Source of the DNA: G963666945 sp963666945
GTDB lineage: Bacteria; Bacteroidota; Bacteroidia; Bacteroidales; Marinifilaceae
NCBI GenBank assembly: GCA_963666945.2
Contig: CAXXRT010000016.1
Location: 62,001 to 126,000 of the forward strand
Direction of reading: 5' to 3'
DNA length: 64,000 bases
Shown here: positions 1-9,619 of the stretch, piece after piece
Layout: each line of letters opens with the position of its first letter
Numbering within the stretch: position 1 is the first letter of the stretch
Notes under the pieces: model-generated
The model's database searches: none
The model's input: the letters and a program-made list of their open reading frames with translations, nothing else
What the model was told of the DNA's origin: nothing
Translations under genes and position numbers: made by a program

Positions 1-889
1 TTTCAGGAATCACCAATGTTTCCAACTCTTCGGTATTTCCAGACAAAATTTTAAGTGCTATTTTGGCTGCTTGTAATCCTTGTTCTCTACCCCTTGTTAT
101 TTTACCTCCGATAACTCCCTTACCCAAATAAAAATCCCACGATCCAAATATTGGAACCTTTGTCGATTCGTATACGTAACGAAGACCATTCCTATATGAA
201 ACAAATTCATTGTTCGCATCACGGTTTATAACTAAAAGATATATGACGTATTCATCGCTCAATTGTTTAACGCTATCACGTAAGCTATTAATTGTGAAAT
301 CAGAAAGAAATTCAAATTGCAATTCATTCTTAAAAGAGGGTAACACCATCTTCAGTTCTTTTAAAATTTCATTACCTGTGAGCGTATGATCATTTATAAC
401 CTTTATCTTTTTTCTTTGAGGGAACAATCTTCTTATTGAATTAATAGTCTCTGCATGATCAGCCTTTTCTATCACAACCCAATAATTATCCATTCCCTTT
501 ATCATTTCAGGAGTAAAATTATTTATACCACAAAAAACGACAGGAATATCCGGAAAAAATTCATCCCTATATTTTAGCATAAATTCTAATGCAGAATTGT
601 CACTAGCAATTACTAAGTCAAATTTTATTTCTGAAGCCAGCGACCTTAACAATCCAACCACCTGATTATAAAACTCCTCAGAAATATTTCTTTTTGCATC
701 CAGATATTCTATATAGACTTTAATGTTATCATAATCATCAAATACGGATTTAATACCGGCAGTAATAGAATCTGTCCAAAGCAACCCCTGATGATAGCTT
801 TGTAATAAAAGAATATTCTTTTCGTTATTTTGTGCATAAATATTAAAACATAAGAGAAAAGCTACCAAAGAAATAAATAACTTATTCAT
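1..889 (-). CDS. Periplasmic ABC-substrate-binding-like sensor protein, N-terminal part (probable sensor histidine kinase), cut by window start
   Basis: The start is the ATG at 889-887; the gene runs off the left edge, so only about 296 residues are visible. It begins with a signal peptide ending in NIYAQ, followed by ILLLQSYHQGLLWTDSI, the opening typical of periplasmic domains related to ABC sugar/tryptophan substrate-binding proteins (PF04392-like). The body alternates beta and alpha segments (DLVIASDNSALEF, DIPVVFCGINNF, VPIFGSWDF, GVIGGKI), consistent with two Rossmann-like lobes. In Bacteroidota this domain often forms the sensory N-terminus of membrane histidine kinases or hybrid two-component proteins; the kinase part would lie outside the window, so that role is inferred. 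A free-standing binding protein is the alternative. A 98-bp gap and the nifJ terminator separate it from nifJ. Confidence 0.7.
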   Translation of the reverse strand, partial: MNKLFISLVAFLLCFNIYAQNNEKNILLLQSYHQGLLWTDSITAGIKSVFDDYDNIKVYIEYLDAKRNISEEFYNQVVGLLRSLASEIKFDLVIASDNSALEFMLKYRDEFFPDIPVVFCGINNFTPEMIKGMDNYWVVIEKADHAETINSIRRLFPQRKKIKVINDHTLTGNEILKELKMVLPSFKNELQFEFLSDFTINSLRDSVKQLSDEYVIYLLVINRDANNEFVSYRNGLRYVYESTKVPIFGSWDFYLGKGVIGGKITRGREQGLQAAKIALKILSGNTEELETLVIPE

Positions 890-991
890 AAATATCTGAT
901 TTATAATTTCTGAAAACTATCTTTCCCAATATATGTTACGTAAATAATTATGAAAAGTTAATACTTTGTTGTCATTGACTATTCCACAGTA

Positions 992-1022
992 TCAAAAAAA
1001 AAGCCGGTAATACCGGGCCCTT
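992..1022 (-). terminator. Rho-independent terminator of nifJ
   Basis: Read on the minus strand, a GC-rich inverted repeat (CCGGT, loop ATT, ACCGG) about 30 bases past the nifJ stop is followed by a run of nine T. This is the classic intrinsic terminator form and ends the leftward nifJ transcript. Confidence 0.8.
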
Positions 1023-1047
1023 TTAAATATTAAGAATAAATTGTTTA

Positions 1048-4000
1048 TTATTCGCTAAAATCCATTTCTGCAAGACGCTTATAGTTTTTAAGTCTCCATT
1101 TAGCATCAGATTTCGCAGTCTCAAATAAAGTATCAGCTTCTGATGGATTTGATTTCTTTAATGAAGAATAACGTACTTCACCCATCAAGAAATCATTAAA
1201 TTTATCAAAGTCTGGCTCTTTAGAATCAAGAATAAATGGATTCTTACCTTCAGCTTCTAACATTGGGTTGAATCTATACATTTGCCAGTATCCACACTCA
1301 ACAGCTTTTTTCTCTTCTAATTGAGATTTACCCATTGATGCTTTAAGACCATGATTAATACATGGAGCGTAAGCAATAATCAATGATGGTCCTGGATATG
1401 CTTCAGCCTCTTTAATAGCTTTATAGTATTGAGCCTGGTTAGCACCCATAGCAACCTGAGCAACATAAACGTAACCATACGACATAGCTATCATACCAAG
1501 ATCTTTCTTACGTACTTTCATACCAGCAGCAGCAAATTTAGCCACGGCACCTACTGGAGTAGATTTTGAAGCCTGGCCACCGGTATTAGAGTAAACCTCT
1601 GTATCAACAACCAATATATTAACATCTTCTCCTGATGCCAACACGTGATCAACACCACCGAAACCTATATCATAAGCCCATCCGTCACCACCAAAGATCC
1701 ATTGAGACTTCTTGATGAAATAGTGCTCAAGAGCCAACAACTCTTTAGCAACTTCGTGAGACTCATTCTTAAGCGCAGCAGAAAGAGCTTCAGAAACAGC
1801 AATAGTCTTATCACCATCTTCTTTAGCATCTAACCAATTTTGGAAAGCTACCTTTGTATCAGCATTAACATCATCCATATGAGCTACCATACGCTCAGCA
1901 ATACGAGTTCTGATTTTGCCTACACCAGTCATCATACCATAACCATACTCAGCATTATCCTCAAATAATGAGTTAGCCCAAGCTGGTCCACGACCTGTCA
2001 GATAATTTTTACAATAAGGAGTAGATGGTGCAGAACCTCCGTAAATAGAAGTACATCCTGTAGCATTTGCCACCATCATTCTTTCTCCGAATAATTGTGT
2101 AATAAGTTTTATATATGGAGTTTCACCACAACCAGCACAAGCTCCGGAAAACTCAAATAATGGTTGTTCGAATTGTGAATTCTTAACATTAGTTGGCTCA
2201 ACAACTTTCTTATATCCTACTTTCTCATCCATGTAAGTCCATCTGGCTTCTTCAGCTTTCTGCGAATCAAGAGGCTTCATTACAAGAGCCTTCTCTTTAG
2301 CAGGACAAACATCTTCACAGTTTCCACAACCTGTACAGTCAAGTGGAGAAACCTGGATTCTGAATTTATATTCTTTAAGTTCTTTACCAATAGCTTGTTT
2401 AACATCTGTTCCTTCAGGTGCATTAGCCACTTCTTCATCAGTCAACAAGAAAGGACGGATAGCAGCATGAGGACAAACGTAAGCACACTGGTTACACTGT
2501 ATACAGTTTTCAACCTGCCATTCTGGAACATTTACTGCAATTCCTCTTTTTTCATATTTAGTAGTTCCTGCAGGGAAAGTACCATCTTCTCTACCTAAGA
2601 AGGCAGAAACAGGAAGATCATCACCAGCCTGGGCATTCATAACATCACAAACATTTGAAATAAACTCAGGACGGGTTTCATCAACCTTAACCTCTTCCTT
2701 TACTTCAATATTAGCCCATGCTGCTGGCACTTCAATCTTAATAACATTCTCATCTTTACCACCTGCATCAACAGCAGAATAGTTCATGTTTACTATCTTT
2801 TCTCCCTTATTACCGTAAGATTTCACGATTGCTTTCTTCATCTCGGCTACTGCCAACTCGAAAGGAATTACGTTAGTAATTTTAAAGAAGGCAGCTTGCA
2901 TGATAGTATTAGTCCTGTTACCAAGACCAAGCTCTGCACCTAGCTTAATACCATTGATGATATAGAAGTTAATCTCGTTCTTAGCAAGATATTTCTTCAT
3001 TGCATCTGGAAGTAACTCCAAGGTCTCTTCTTTGCTCCACATAGTGTTTAACAAAAACGATCCACCTTTTTTAAGACCTTTCAATACATCGTACTGATAG
3101 ATATAAGCAGGAACATGACAAGCGATAAAGTCCGGAGTAGTCACCAAATAAGTAGAACGGATCGGGCTATCACCAAAACGAAGGTGAGAAGCAGTAAATC
3201 CACCTGATTTTTTTGAATCGTAAGCGAAATATGCCTGACAATATTTGTCGGTAGCACCACCAATAATCTTAATAGAGTTTTTGTTTGCTCCTACAGTACC
3301 ATCAGAACCTAAACCATAAAATTTAGCCTCATAGGTTCCTTCAGCAGAAACGTGAATCTCTTCACCTACAGGTAGAGATGTAAATGTAACATCGTCAACA
3401 ATACCCACAGTGAATTGATTTTTAGGCTCAGGTAATTCCATATTTTTATAAACAGCAAGAATCTGAGCAGGAGTAGTATCCTTAGAACCTAGTCCATAAC
3501 GACCACCTACGATAATAGGAGCATTTTCTTTTCCGTAATATACATCCCTTATATCAAGATACATAGGATCTCCGTTAGCTCCAGGCTCTTTAGTTCTATC
3601 AAGAACAGTAATGCGCTTAACTGAAGCAGGAATAGCTTTTAAGAAATGTTCTGCTGAGAAAGGACGATATAAATGAACAGCCACCATACCAACTTTTTCA
3701 CCATTTTTAGCCTTATAATCTATAACCTCACGGATAGTATCAGTTACAGAACCCATCGCAATAATGATATTCTCAGCATCTTTAGCTCCGTAATAATCGA
3801 ATAAGTGATACTCTCTGCCTGTTATCTTAACCATCTCTCTCATATATTCCTCAACAATAGCAGGAACTGCATCATAATATTTATTGGCAGCCTCACGCCC
3901 CTGGAAATATACATCAGGATTTTGAGCGGTACCTCTTAATTCTGGATTTGAAGAGTTAAGGGCTCTATCCCTAAATGCCTGAAGAGCTTCTTTGTCAACA

Positions 4001-4587
4001 AGATCTCTTACATCCTCCATATCCAGAGCTTCAATCTTTTGAATCTCATGAGATGTACGGAATCCATCGAAGAAGTTTACAAAAGGAACTCTTGATTTTA
4101 TAGCTGTAAGGTGAGCAACAGCAGAAAGATCCATTGTCTCCTGTACAGAACCGGAAGCCAACATTGCGAATCCAGTTTGACGGGCAGCGTAAACATCTGA
4201 GTGATCTCCAAATATAGAAAGAGCATGAGCAGCCAGAGCACGTGCACTTACATGGAATACGCAAGGTAATAATTCACCAGCGATTTTATACATATTAGGA
4301 ATCATCAACAGAAGCCCCTGAGAAGCAGTATAAGTAGTAGTCAATGCACCAGCTTGCATAGAACCATGAACAGCACCTGCAGCACCTGCCTCTGATTGCA
4401 TTTCAACTAATTTAACAGTCTCTCCGAATAGGTTCTTTCTTCCCTGTGCAGCCCACTCATCAACATTCTCTGCCATAGGAGATGAAGGAGTGATAGGGTA
4501 TATACACGAAACTTCACTGAACATGTATGCAACATGAGCAGCAGCAGCGTTACCATCACAAGTTATAAACTTCTTTTCTTTTGCCAT
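1048..4587 (-). CDS. nifJ: Pyruvate:ferredoxin (flavodoxin) oxidoreductase
   Basis: Single-chain PFOR: pyruvate + CoA + oxidised ferredoxin to acetyl-CoA + CO2 + reduced ferredoxin, the central reaction of anaerobic pyruvate oxidation in the cytoplasm. The start was set at the ATG at 4587 (protein MAKEKKFITCDGN...), because the longer frame upstream adds 24 low-complexity residues; this gives 1179 aa, the usual family length. Visible parts in order: N-terminal pyruvate-binding domain with YPITPSSPMAE, the transketolase-like domain II, the gamma domain (GATDKYCQAYFAYDSKKSGG), a ferredoxin-like insert near residues 690-760 with CIQCNQCAYVCP and CTGCGNCEDVCP, and a C-terminal TPP domain with CAGCGETPY, GDGWAYDIGFGG and NTGGQ. 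All iron-sulphur cysteines are present. The ATPase gene lies 34 bp upstream with no terminator between, so readthrough is possible. Confidence 0.97.
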   Translation of the reverse strand: MAKEKKFITCDGNAAAAHVAYMFSEVSCIYPITPSSPMAENVDEWAAQGRKNLFGETVKLVEMQSEAGAAGAVHGSMQAGALTTTYTASQGLLLMIPNMYKIAGELLPCVFHVSARALAAHALSIFGDHSDVYAARQTGFAMLASGSVQETMDLSAVAHLTAIKSRVPFVNFFDGFRTSHEIQKIEALDMEDVRDLVDKEALQAFRDRALNSSNPELRGTAQNPDVYFQGREAANKYYDAVPAIVEEYMREMVKITGREYHLFDYYGAKDAENIIIAMGSVTDTIREVIDYKAKNGEKVGMVAVHLYRPFSAEHFLKAIPASVKRITVLDRTKEPGANGDPMYLDIRDVYYGKENAPIIVGGRYGLGSKDTTPAQILAVYKNMELPEPKNQFTVGIVDDVTFTSLPVGEEIHVSAEGTYEAKFYGLGSDGTVGANKNSIKIIGGATDKYCQAYFAYDSKKSGGFTASHLRFGDSPIRSTYLVTTPDFIACHVPAYIYQYDVLKGLKKGGSFLLNTMWSKEETLELLPDAMKKYLAKNEINFYIINGIKLGAELGLGNRTNTIMQAAFFKITNVIPFELAVAEMKKAIVKSYGNKGEKIVNMNYSAVDAGGKDENVIKIEVPAAWANIEVKEEVKVDETRPEFISNVCDVMNAQAGDDLPVSAFLGREDGTFPAGTTKYEKRGIAVNVPEWQVENCIQCNQCAYVCPHAAIRPFLLTDEEVANAPEGTDVKQAIGKELKEYKFRIQVSPLDCTGCGNCEDVCPAKEKALVMKPLDSQKAEEARWTYMDEKVGYKKVVEPTNVKNSQFEQPLFEFSGACAGCGETPYIKLITQLFGERMMVANATGCTSIYGGSAPSTPYCKNYLTGRGPAWANSLFEDNAEYGYGMMTGVGKIRTRIAERMVAHMDDVNADTKVAFQNWLDAKEDGDKTIAVSEALSAALKNESHEVAKELLALEHYFIKKSQWIFGGDGWAYDIGFGGVDHVLASGEDVNILVVDTEVYSNTGGQASKSTPVGAVAKFAAAGMKVRKKDLGMIAMSYGYVYVAQVAMGANQAQYYKAIKEAEAYPGPSLIIAYAPCINHGLKASMGKSQLEEKKAVECGYWQMYRFNPMLEAEGKNPFILDSKEPDFDKFNDFLMGEVRYSSLKKSNPSEADTLFETAKSDAKWRLKNYKRLAEMDFSE

Positions 4588-4621
4588 CTTTTTAAATTTT
4601 AAATATAAGTATATATTATTG

Positions 4622-5800
4622 TCAATATAAAAATCCAAATAACCATAAAGGAATAACATTATCCTTTCCTTTTTCTATCATATCTTCAGCAATATATATA
4701 TCGCCTCCGGCATTTATATTCTTTTGCCTCTTTCCAACAAAAAAATTGTGTTTCCCCTCTACCCGGAAATCGGCATCTGCAAAATAATTTACCCTATATA
4801 TGTTATTAACCTGATTCAGGAAGAATGTTTTTGCCATAACCTCATCGTCAATAGAATCAGCATTTATAGCATACATAAGATTGGTATTGTGCAGATACAC
4901 CTCATTGGGTTTTTTACCCGGCTCTGGTTCCTGACCTTCTTCAACAAGAAGATTCAACAATCGGGCCTCTCTCAGATAATAAAGATAATTCATAATAGTA
5001 GCCCTGGAAACACCAACTGCTGCACTTAGCTTACTGACATTGGGTTGACATGGAACCTGTGATGCCAATATATATAGCAATTGTTTTAACTTAGGAAGAT
5101 ATTTAAGTTCAATCTGATTTAAATATGGTATATCAAATTCCAATGTCAGATTTATATTTTTAAGGAAATTATCAATATAACTTCTTTCTTCCATAAAAAC
5201 AGGGAAATATCCATATTTCAAATAGTCGGAGAAATATGCCAGTGGTCTTACATTAACCAATATCTCGTCAACTATCCTATCATGATATTTTAGAATCTCA
5301 TCCAGTGTGTATGTTCTGAATTCAATGCCAGTTTGAATTTGCAAAAACTCCCTGAAAGACAACCCATTAAGATTATACTTTTTAATAATCTGGTTTAGAT
5401 TCGGATTATTTTGAATATTTACAATGGATGAGGCAGTAAAAATAATCCTTAACTCAGGATAACTAATATATGCCTGCCTTATTTCCTTTTCCCAGTCAGG
5501 ATATTTATGTATTTGATCTAAAAGTAGAACTTTCCCACCCCTCTTATAAAAATTATCAATAAAAGATAAAAGACCGGTAGTAGTAAAAAACAGATTATTC
5601 ATGTTGACATACAAAACTGATGGATCGTCCTTATAATTTGCCCTTATATAATCAAGCAAAAATGTAGTTTTCCCAACTCCCCTACTACCTTTTATTGCAA
5701 TAAAACGGGAATCTGGATCCAATTTATCGAGTAAGGTTCTTTGAACAACTGATAATTTATCCTTTACTAGTATTCTATGAGTATCTGTTAGATTATTCAT
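4622..5800 (-). CDS. P-loop ATPase of the AAA_14/DUF4143 family
   Basis: 392 aa. The N-terminus carries a Walker A motif (GSRGVGKTT, about residues 38-46) and a hydrophobic Walker B strand (VLLLDQIHK, about 92-100). The C-terminal half has the DUF4143 layout, with a winged-helix-like segment (VSKLSAAVGVSRATIMNYL), a loop with YLHNTNLMYAI, and a terminal nuclease-fold-like region (FFVGKRQKNINAGGDIYIAE). Such ATPases are numerous and often mobile in Bacteroidota; their function is poorly known. Odd point: the Walker B position after Asp is Gln, where homologues usually have the catalytic Glu, so ATP hydrolysis may be weak or absent. The gene ends 34 bp before nifJ and shares its direction. A 9-bp-arm inverted repeat 44 bp upstream of the start may act in its regulation. 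Confidence 0.85.
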   Translation of the reverse strand: MNNLTDTHRILVKDKLSVVQRTLLDKLDPDSRFIAIKGSRGVGKTTFLLDYIRANYKDDPSVLYVNMNNLFFTTTGLLSFIDNFYKRGGKVLLLDQIHKYPDWEKEIRQAYISYPELRIIFTASSIVNIQNNPNLNQIIKKYNLNGLSFREFLQIQTGIEFRTYTLDEILKYHDRIVDEILVNVRPLAYFSDYLKYGYFPVFMEERSYIDNFLKNINLTLEFDIPYLNQIELKYLPKLKQLLYILASQVPCQPNVSKLSAAVGVSRATIMNYLYYLREARLLNLLVEEGQEPEPGKKPNEVYLHNTNLMYAINADSIDDEVMAKTFFLNQVNNIYRVNYFADADFRVEGKHNFFVGKRQKNINAGGDIYIAEDMIEKGKDNVIPLWLFGFLY

Positions 5801-5843
5801 TATTCCTAAACTTGGTATGCAAATTTATAAATATATCCCGTAT

Positions 5844-5865
5844 TTTGTAATCTCTGGATTACAAA
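5844..5865. promoter_or_regulatory. Perfect inverted repeat upstream of the ATPase gene, possible operator
   Basis: Arms TTTGTAATC and GATTACAAA with a 4-base spacer (TCTG) form a perfect 22-bp dyad, 44 bp upstream of the ATPase start. It could be a binding site for a dimeric repressor or an RNA hairpin in the 5' leader. No nearby regulator gene matches it. The ATPase itself has a winged-helix-like segment, so self-regulation is possible but not shown. Confidence 0.45.
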
Positions 5866-6300
5866 TTTGACCAAAATATGTAATTTTAAATTGATACAAA
5901 TAAAGATAAATCGGCCTGGACTTACTAATATTAACACATTCCACACAAACACATTCAAACTGTAAGTAAGTACATAAAAATCGTTTAAAACTGTAAGTCT
6001 TTTCTGATTATTAAAAAATATATGGCTAACAATAAATATCTAATATATTTTGAATTTTATTTACTTATTATGTTCAATTCCCCTCATATAACCCATATCT
6101 TCCCCGCAGTTCGCCCTTACTTTATGGAATGTTTCTCTATATAAACGGCAAAATATATCCAATATGTAACCGGCAAGATACCAGAAAGAGGAGACTTGGT
6201 ACGGCGTTGGTATAGCGTTGGTATAGCGTTGGTAAAAAGATTGTCTCTGGAAAAATACTCAATAACTTTTCTGTGAATTAAACCAGTGATATTAATTCGA
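5866..6300. other. Intergenic region between M28 peptidase end and ATPase promoter
   Basis: AT-rich spacer without a credible ORF. Apart from the tandem repeat at 6196-6239, listed separately, nothing was recognised. No clear intrinsic terminator was found after the M28 gene. Confidence 0.5.
6196..6239. repeat. Four tandem 11-bp units (TTGGTATAGCG-like)
   Basis: Four consecutive 11-bp units: TTGGTACGGCG, TTGGTATAGCG twice, TTGGTAAAAAG. The unit is far more GC-rich than its surroundings. A diverged array with the same 11-bp period lies at 60033-60076, and both arrays are preceded by a similar AACCGG...AAGAT-CAGA stretch, so they appear to be copies of one dispersed element. Confidence 0.75.
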
Positions 6301-7563
6301 TTATTTAATCCTTTCTAAAGTATAATCCCTAATAAGCCCGAAAAGTTCAGAGAATCTATGAAATTCTAGTGTTTCATATTTGTCCTCGGGTGTATGGTAA
6401 AATTGCTCCTCTCCATGGGTATATACATGGACTGCTTTTACTCCTTTATTATAAAAACTGTATTGATCGCTGGAGGCTACTGCATTGGTACATTTAAGAT
6501 TATCAATATAGGATTTTCGTTTATTAATATTGTCAAGTAGGGATTCTTCATTAGGCCATTCTTTCATCCCGAAGAAACTCACACCATTATTGCCTGACCC
6601 CACCATATCAAAATTAAAAAGCATTACAGCCTTATCTAAAGGTAGTAAAGGATTTTCAACATAATATTTTGATCCTTGCAAGCCTGCTTCTTCTCCACTA
6701 AATAATATAAAAGCAATATTATATTGAGGGCGTTTTACATTTTTCCTGAAATATTTGGCCAACTCCAGCACCATTGCGACTCCTGTTGCATTATCAAATG
6801 CTCCCGGATACCGGTGAGAACCCAGATACCCAAGATGGTCATAGTGTGCAGTAAAATATATAGTACTATCATTTTTACCTGGAATATATGAAATAAGATT
6901 GTTAGTAATATACTCTTTATGGAACTCATTTCTGATATCCACACTTATTTCTGTAATGTTTTTATTATATAGCTCCTTTTTTAAAATAAAAACAGGATAT
7001 TTACCCACGAATGTTCGTGCAGAAAAAATAAGTTTGTCGGATAACTTAATTACACCCTTTGCATTAAAAGTATTAATATCAACAAGATTACTCACGAAAT
7101 CACATAGTTCCTTATTTTTCACTCCAGTAGTATCGAGAACAATAAAACTATTCGTCATATCTTTATTTATAAAATCCCTTAAAGTCTTTTTACTTTTGAT
7201 AACCGCATTATTTAGATGAACCAAATTAAACCTTCCCCTTATTGATGGAGAAGAAGGGTCTATTATATAATCGACAGTAGCTTCTAATTTATTGTCTCCC
7301 AATTTCAACAATGGTTCGAAAGGGAAAGTATTTATTGATATTGAATAGGTTTGAAAATATGAAAACCCCACTTTTGATAATCGTAATTTTTTAAACTCCA
7401 ATGCCAGTCTTTGAGCTGTTATGCTATCACCCTTACCAACATACCCCCTCCCCTTATACTTTAGCGAACTAAGTTCTTTCACAATACCCTTAACGTATTG
7501 CATATCTTGTGAATACAGGTTTATTGATATAAATACAAGGAAAAGGAATAATGTTTTCTTCAT
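6301..7563 (-). CDS. Secreted M28-family zinc aminopeptidase
   Basis: 420 aa with a signal peptide (MKKTLFLFLVFISINLYSQ), so exported to the periplasm or beyond. The peptidase domain is in the C-terminal half and has the M28 metal-binding motifs in order: TAHYDHLG (His and Asp ligands, about residue 240), GAFDNATGVAMVLELA (bridging Asp), SGEEAGLQGS (catalytic Glu and ligand), FNFDMVG (Asp ligand) and QFYHTPED (His ligand). The N-terminal about 200 residues include a PA-like insert. The family removes N-terminal residues from peptides using two zinc ions; peptide nutrition is the likely role. It stands alone: its neighbours are an unrelated ATPase gene and the rho terminator. Confidence 0.9.
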   Translation of the reverse strand: MKKTLFLFLVFISINLYSQDMQYVKGIVKELSSLKYKGRGYVGKGDSITAQRLALEFKKLRLSKVGFSYFQTYSISINTFPFEPLLKLGDNKLEATVDYIIDPSSPSIRGRFNLVHLNNAVIKSKKTLRDFINKDMTNSFIVLDTTGVKNKELCDFVSNLVDINTFNAKGVIKLSDKLIFSARTFVGKYPVFILKKELYNKNITEISVDIRNEFHKEYITNNLISYIPGKNDSTIYFTAHYDHLGYLGSHRYPGAFDNATGVAMVLELAKYFRKNVKRPQYNIAFILFSGEEAGLQGSKYYVENPLLPLDKAVMLFNFDMVGSGNNGVSFFGMKEWPNEESLLDNINKRKSYIDNLKCTNAVASSDQYSFYNKGVKAVHVYTHGEEQFYHTPEDKYETLEFHRFSELFGLIRDYTLERIK

Positions 7564-7756
7564 TGGTTTAAAGTTTTATTAAATTAAAGCACACCTCAAA
7601 AGTACAACGCAAATAATTAATTTCAAAAATGGTTAACTCATTTTTTGAGCCATTCACAATAAACAAATATCACTGCATATTGAAAAATAATTAGTGCTTA
7701 TTATAAGACACAAATAAACAGTTCCCCTATTATATAACATCCGATGGTCATAAACA

Positions 7757-7789
7757 AAAATAGCCGGCTAAATAAGCCGGCTATTTTTA
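7757..7789 (-). terminator. Intrinsic terminator of rho
   Basis: A perfect 9-bp stem (TAGCCGGCT / AGCCGGCTA) with a 5-base loop, flanked by A-runs on one side and T-runs on the other, lies about 16 bases past the rho stop. It can work in both directions. Confidence 0.85.
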
Positions 7790-7804
7790 TATGTTGTATA
7801 TAAT

Positions 7805-9619
7805 CTATTTATCATTCATAGAAATAAGGAATTCCTCGTTAGTTGTGGTTTTTTCCAACCTATCTTTAATGAAGTTCATGGCTTCAAGAGAATTCATGTC
7901 CGCAAGATAATTTCTTAATATCCATAGGCGGCTAAGAATACCTGCATCCAACAACAGATCTTCACGTCTAGTACTTGAGGCAGTAATATCGACAGCAGGA
8001 TATATTCTACGGTTAGATAGCTTACGGTCAAGCTGAAGTTCCATATTACCTGTTCCTTTAAATTCCTCGAATATTACATCGTCCATTTTAGAACCAGTTT
8101 CTGTAAGAGCTGTTGCCAATATAGTAAGAGAACCACCTCCCTCAATATTTCTTGCAGCACCAAAGAATCGTTTAGGTTTATGTAATGCATTAGCATCTAC
8201 ACCACCAGAGAGCACCTTACCAGATGCAGGAGATACCGTGTTGTAAGCACGGGCAAGACGGGTAATTGAATCAAGAAGAATCACCACATCATGACCACAC
8301 TCCACCATTCTTTTTGCTTTTTCAAGAACAATATTAGCCACTTTTACATGACGTTCAGCTGGTTCATCGAAAGTAGAGGAAATAACCTCTGCCCTAACGC
8401 TTCTTGCCATATCAGTCACCTCTTCAGGACGCTCATCAATAAGAAGAATCATAAGATAAACCTCAGGATGATTATCAGCGATAGCATTAGCAACGTCTTT
8501 CAGCAATACAGTTTTACCCGTTTTAGGCTGAGCCACGATAAGACCACGCTGACCTTTACCAATAGGAGCAAACATATCTACCACTCTTGTTGAAATATTC
8601 CCCCGATTTTTTCCACAAAGATTAAATTTCTCATTTGGGAACAAGGGTGTTAAATGGTCGAATGGTATTCTATCTCTCACAGTATCTGGAGTTCTCCCGT
8701 TTATTTTATTTACCTTTATAAGAGGGAAATACTTTTCACCTTCTTTAGGAGGACGAATTGAACCCTCAACAGTATCACCTGTTTTCAAACCAAACAGCTT
8801 AATCTGGGACTGAGAGACATAAATATCATCAGGAGAATTCAGGTAATTATAATCTGACGATCGTAAGAAACCGTATCCGTCAGGCATAATTTCCAATACA
8901 CCGGAATTTATAATTAAATCATCAAATTCGTAAGCTTTTTCTTGTTGACGTTTTTCATGTCTTCTTTTACCCTGCTGATATCTTTCTGTTTTTGTATCTT
9001 CCTGATTTTCTTTCTGTTTAGGAGTTTCAGCAGCAGCAGTTTCTTTAGCTTTAGGTTTTATTTCTATTTTACGAGGTTCTTTTGTAGTTTCTTTTTTTAC
9101 AGCTTTATCCTCTGTATTTTCTTCTACATATAGATCTTCTTCCATCTGTAGTTCAAGCTCTTCTACCTGCTCTTTTACTACCTCAGGTTGTTTTACTACC
9201 TCAGGTTGTTTTATTACCTCAGGTTGTTTTTCAACAACAGGAGTTTTTTTAATTTTCCCTTTTCTCTCTTGCTCCTTTTTAACAGCAGTTATTTCCTCTT
9301 TTTTTGCAGGGACCTCCTCATTTGCTTCTTGAGCAGTTGATTCTGTTTTTGCAGGAACCGGAGATTTCTTTAAAATGCCACCACTAACGGTTGCAGCCAC
9401 CTCAGCATCTTGTTTCTTTATACGTATGCGAGGCTTCTTATCTTTTTTATCTTTTTTATCACCGACTTTAACCTCTGAAGCAAGAATTGCTTGCTGATCT
9501 AATATTTTATAAATCAGATCTTTTTTCTTATAAGATTCCACCCTCTTTATCTTTAACTCTTTTGCAACATTACGCAAATCCGCTACCAACATCTTATTAA
9601 GTTCCAGAATATCGTACAT
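7805..9619 (-). CDS. rho: Transcription termination factor Rho with long disordered insert
   Basis: 604 aa, against about 420 in E. coli; the extra length is typical of Bacteroidota Rho. Residues 1-50 form the Rho N-terminal helical domain (MYDILELNKMLVADLRNVAKEL). Residues about 55-220 are a Lys/Glu-rich, low-complexity insert with a repeated QPEVVK motif. A cold-shock-like RNA-binding domain follows (about 230-305, DGYGFLRSSDYNYL), then the hexameric RecA-like ATPase with Walker A (AQPKTGKT, about 363), Walker B (VVILLDSITRLA, about 446) and the Q/R-loop regions. It binds nascent RNA and ends transcription by ATP-driven translocation. The insert has been linked to phase separation in Bacteroides thetaiotaomicron Rho. 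It is monocistronic with its own terminator and lies divergent from rpoD across a 354-bp spacer. Confidence 0.97.
   Translation of the reverse strand: MYDILELNKMLVADLRNVAKELKIKRVESYKKKDLIYKILDQQAILASEVKVGDKKDKKDKKPRIRIKKQDAEVAATVSGGILKKSPVPAKTESTAQEANEEVPAKKEEITAVKKEQERKGKIKKTPVVEKQPEVIKQPEVVKQPEVVKEQVEELELQMEEDLYVEENTEDKAVKKETTKEPRKIEIKPKAKETAAAETPKQKENQEDTKTERYQQGKRRHEKRQQEKAYEFDDLIINSGVLEIMPDGYGFLRSSDYNYLNSPDDIYVSQSQIKLFGLKTGDTVEGSIRPPKEGEKYFPLIKVNKINGRTPDTVRDRIPFDHLTPLFPNEKFNLCGKNRGNISTRVVDMFAPIGKGQRGLIVAQPKTGKTVLLKDVANAIADNHPEVYLMILLIDERPEEVTDMARSVRAEVISSTFDEPAERHVKVANIVLEKAKRMVECGHDVVILLDSITRLARAYNTVSPASGKVLSGGVDANALHKPKRFFGAARNIEGGGSLTILATALTETGSKMDDVIFEEFKGTGNMELQLDRKLSNRRIYPAVDITASSTRREDLLLDAGILSRLWILRNYLADMNSLEAMNFIKDRLEKTTTNEEFLISMNDK
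9170..9235. repeat. 18-bp tandem repeat inside rho encoding QPEVVK units
   Basis: Three near-identical in-frame 18-bp units (CCTCAGGTTGTTTTACTA-like on the plus strand) encode QPEV(I/V)K repeats in the disordered Rho insert. Copy number could change by slippage without breaking the frame. Confidence 0.7.

Noticed and set aside
4622..5800. Part of a transposon or integrated element next to nifJ
   Set aside because: No terminal repeats, target duplications or transposase were seen around the ATPase gene.
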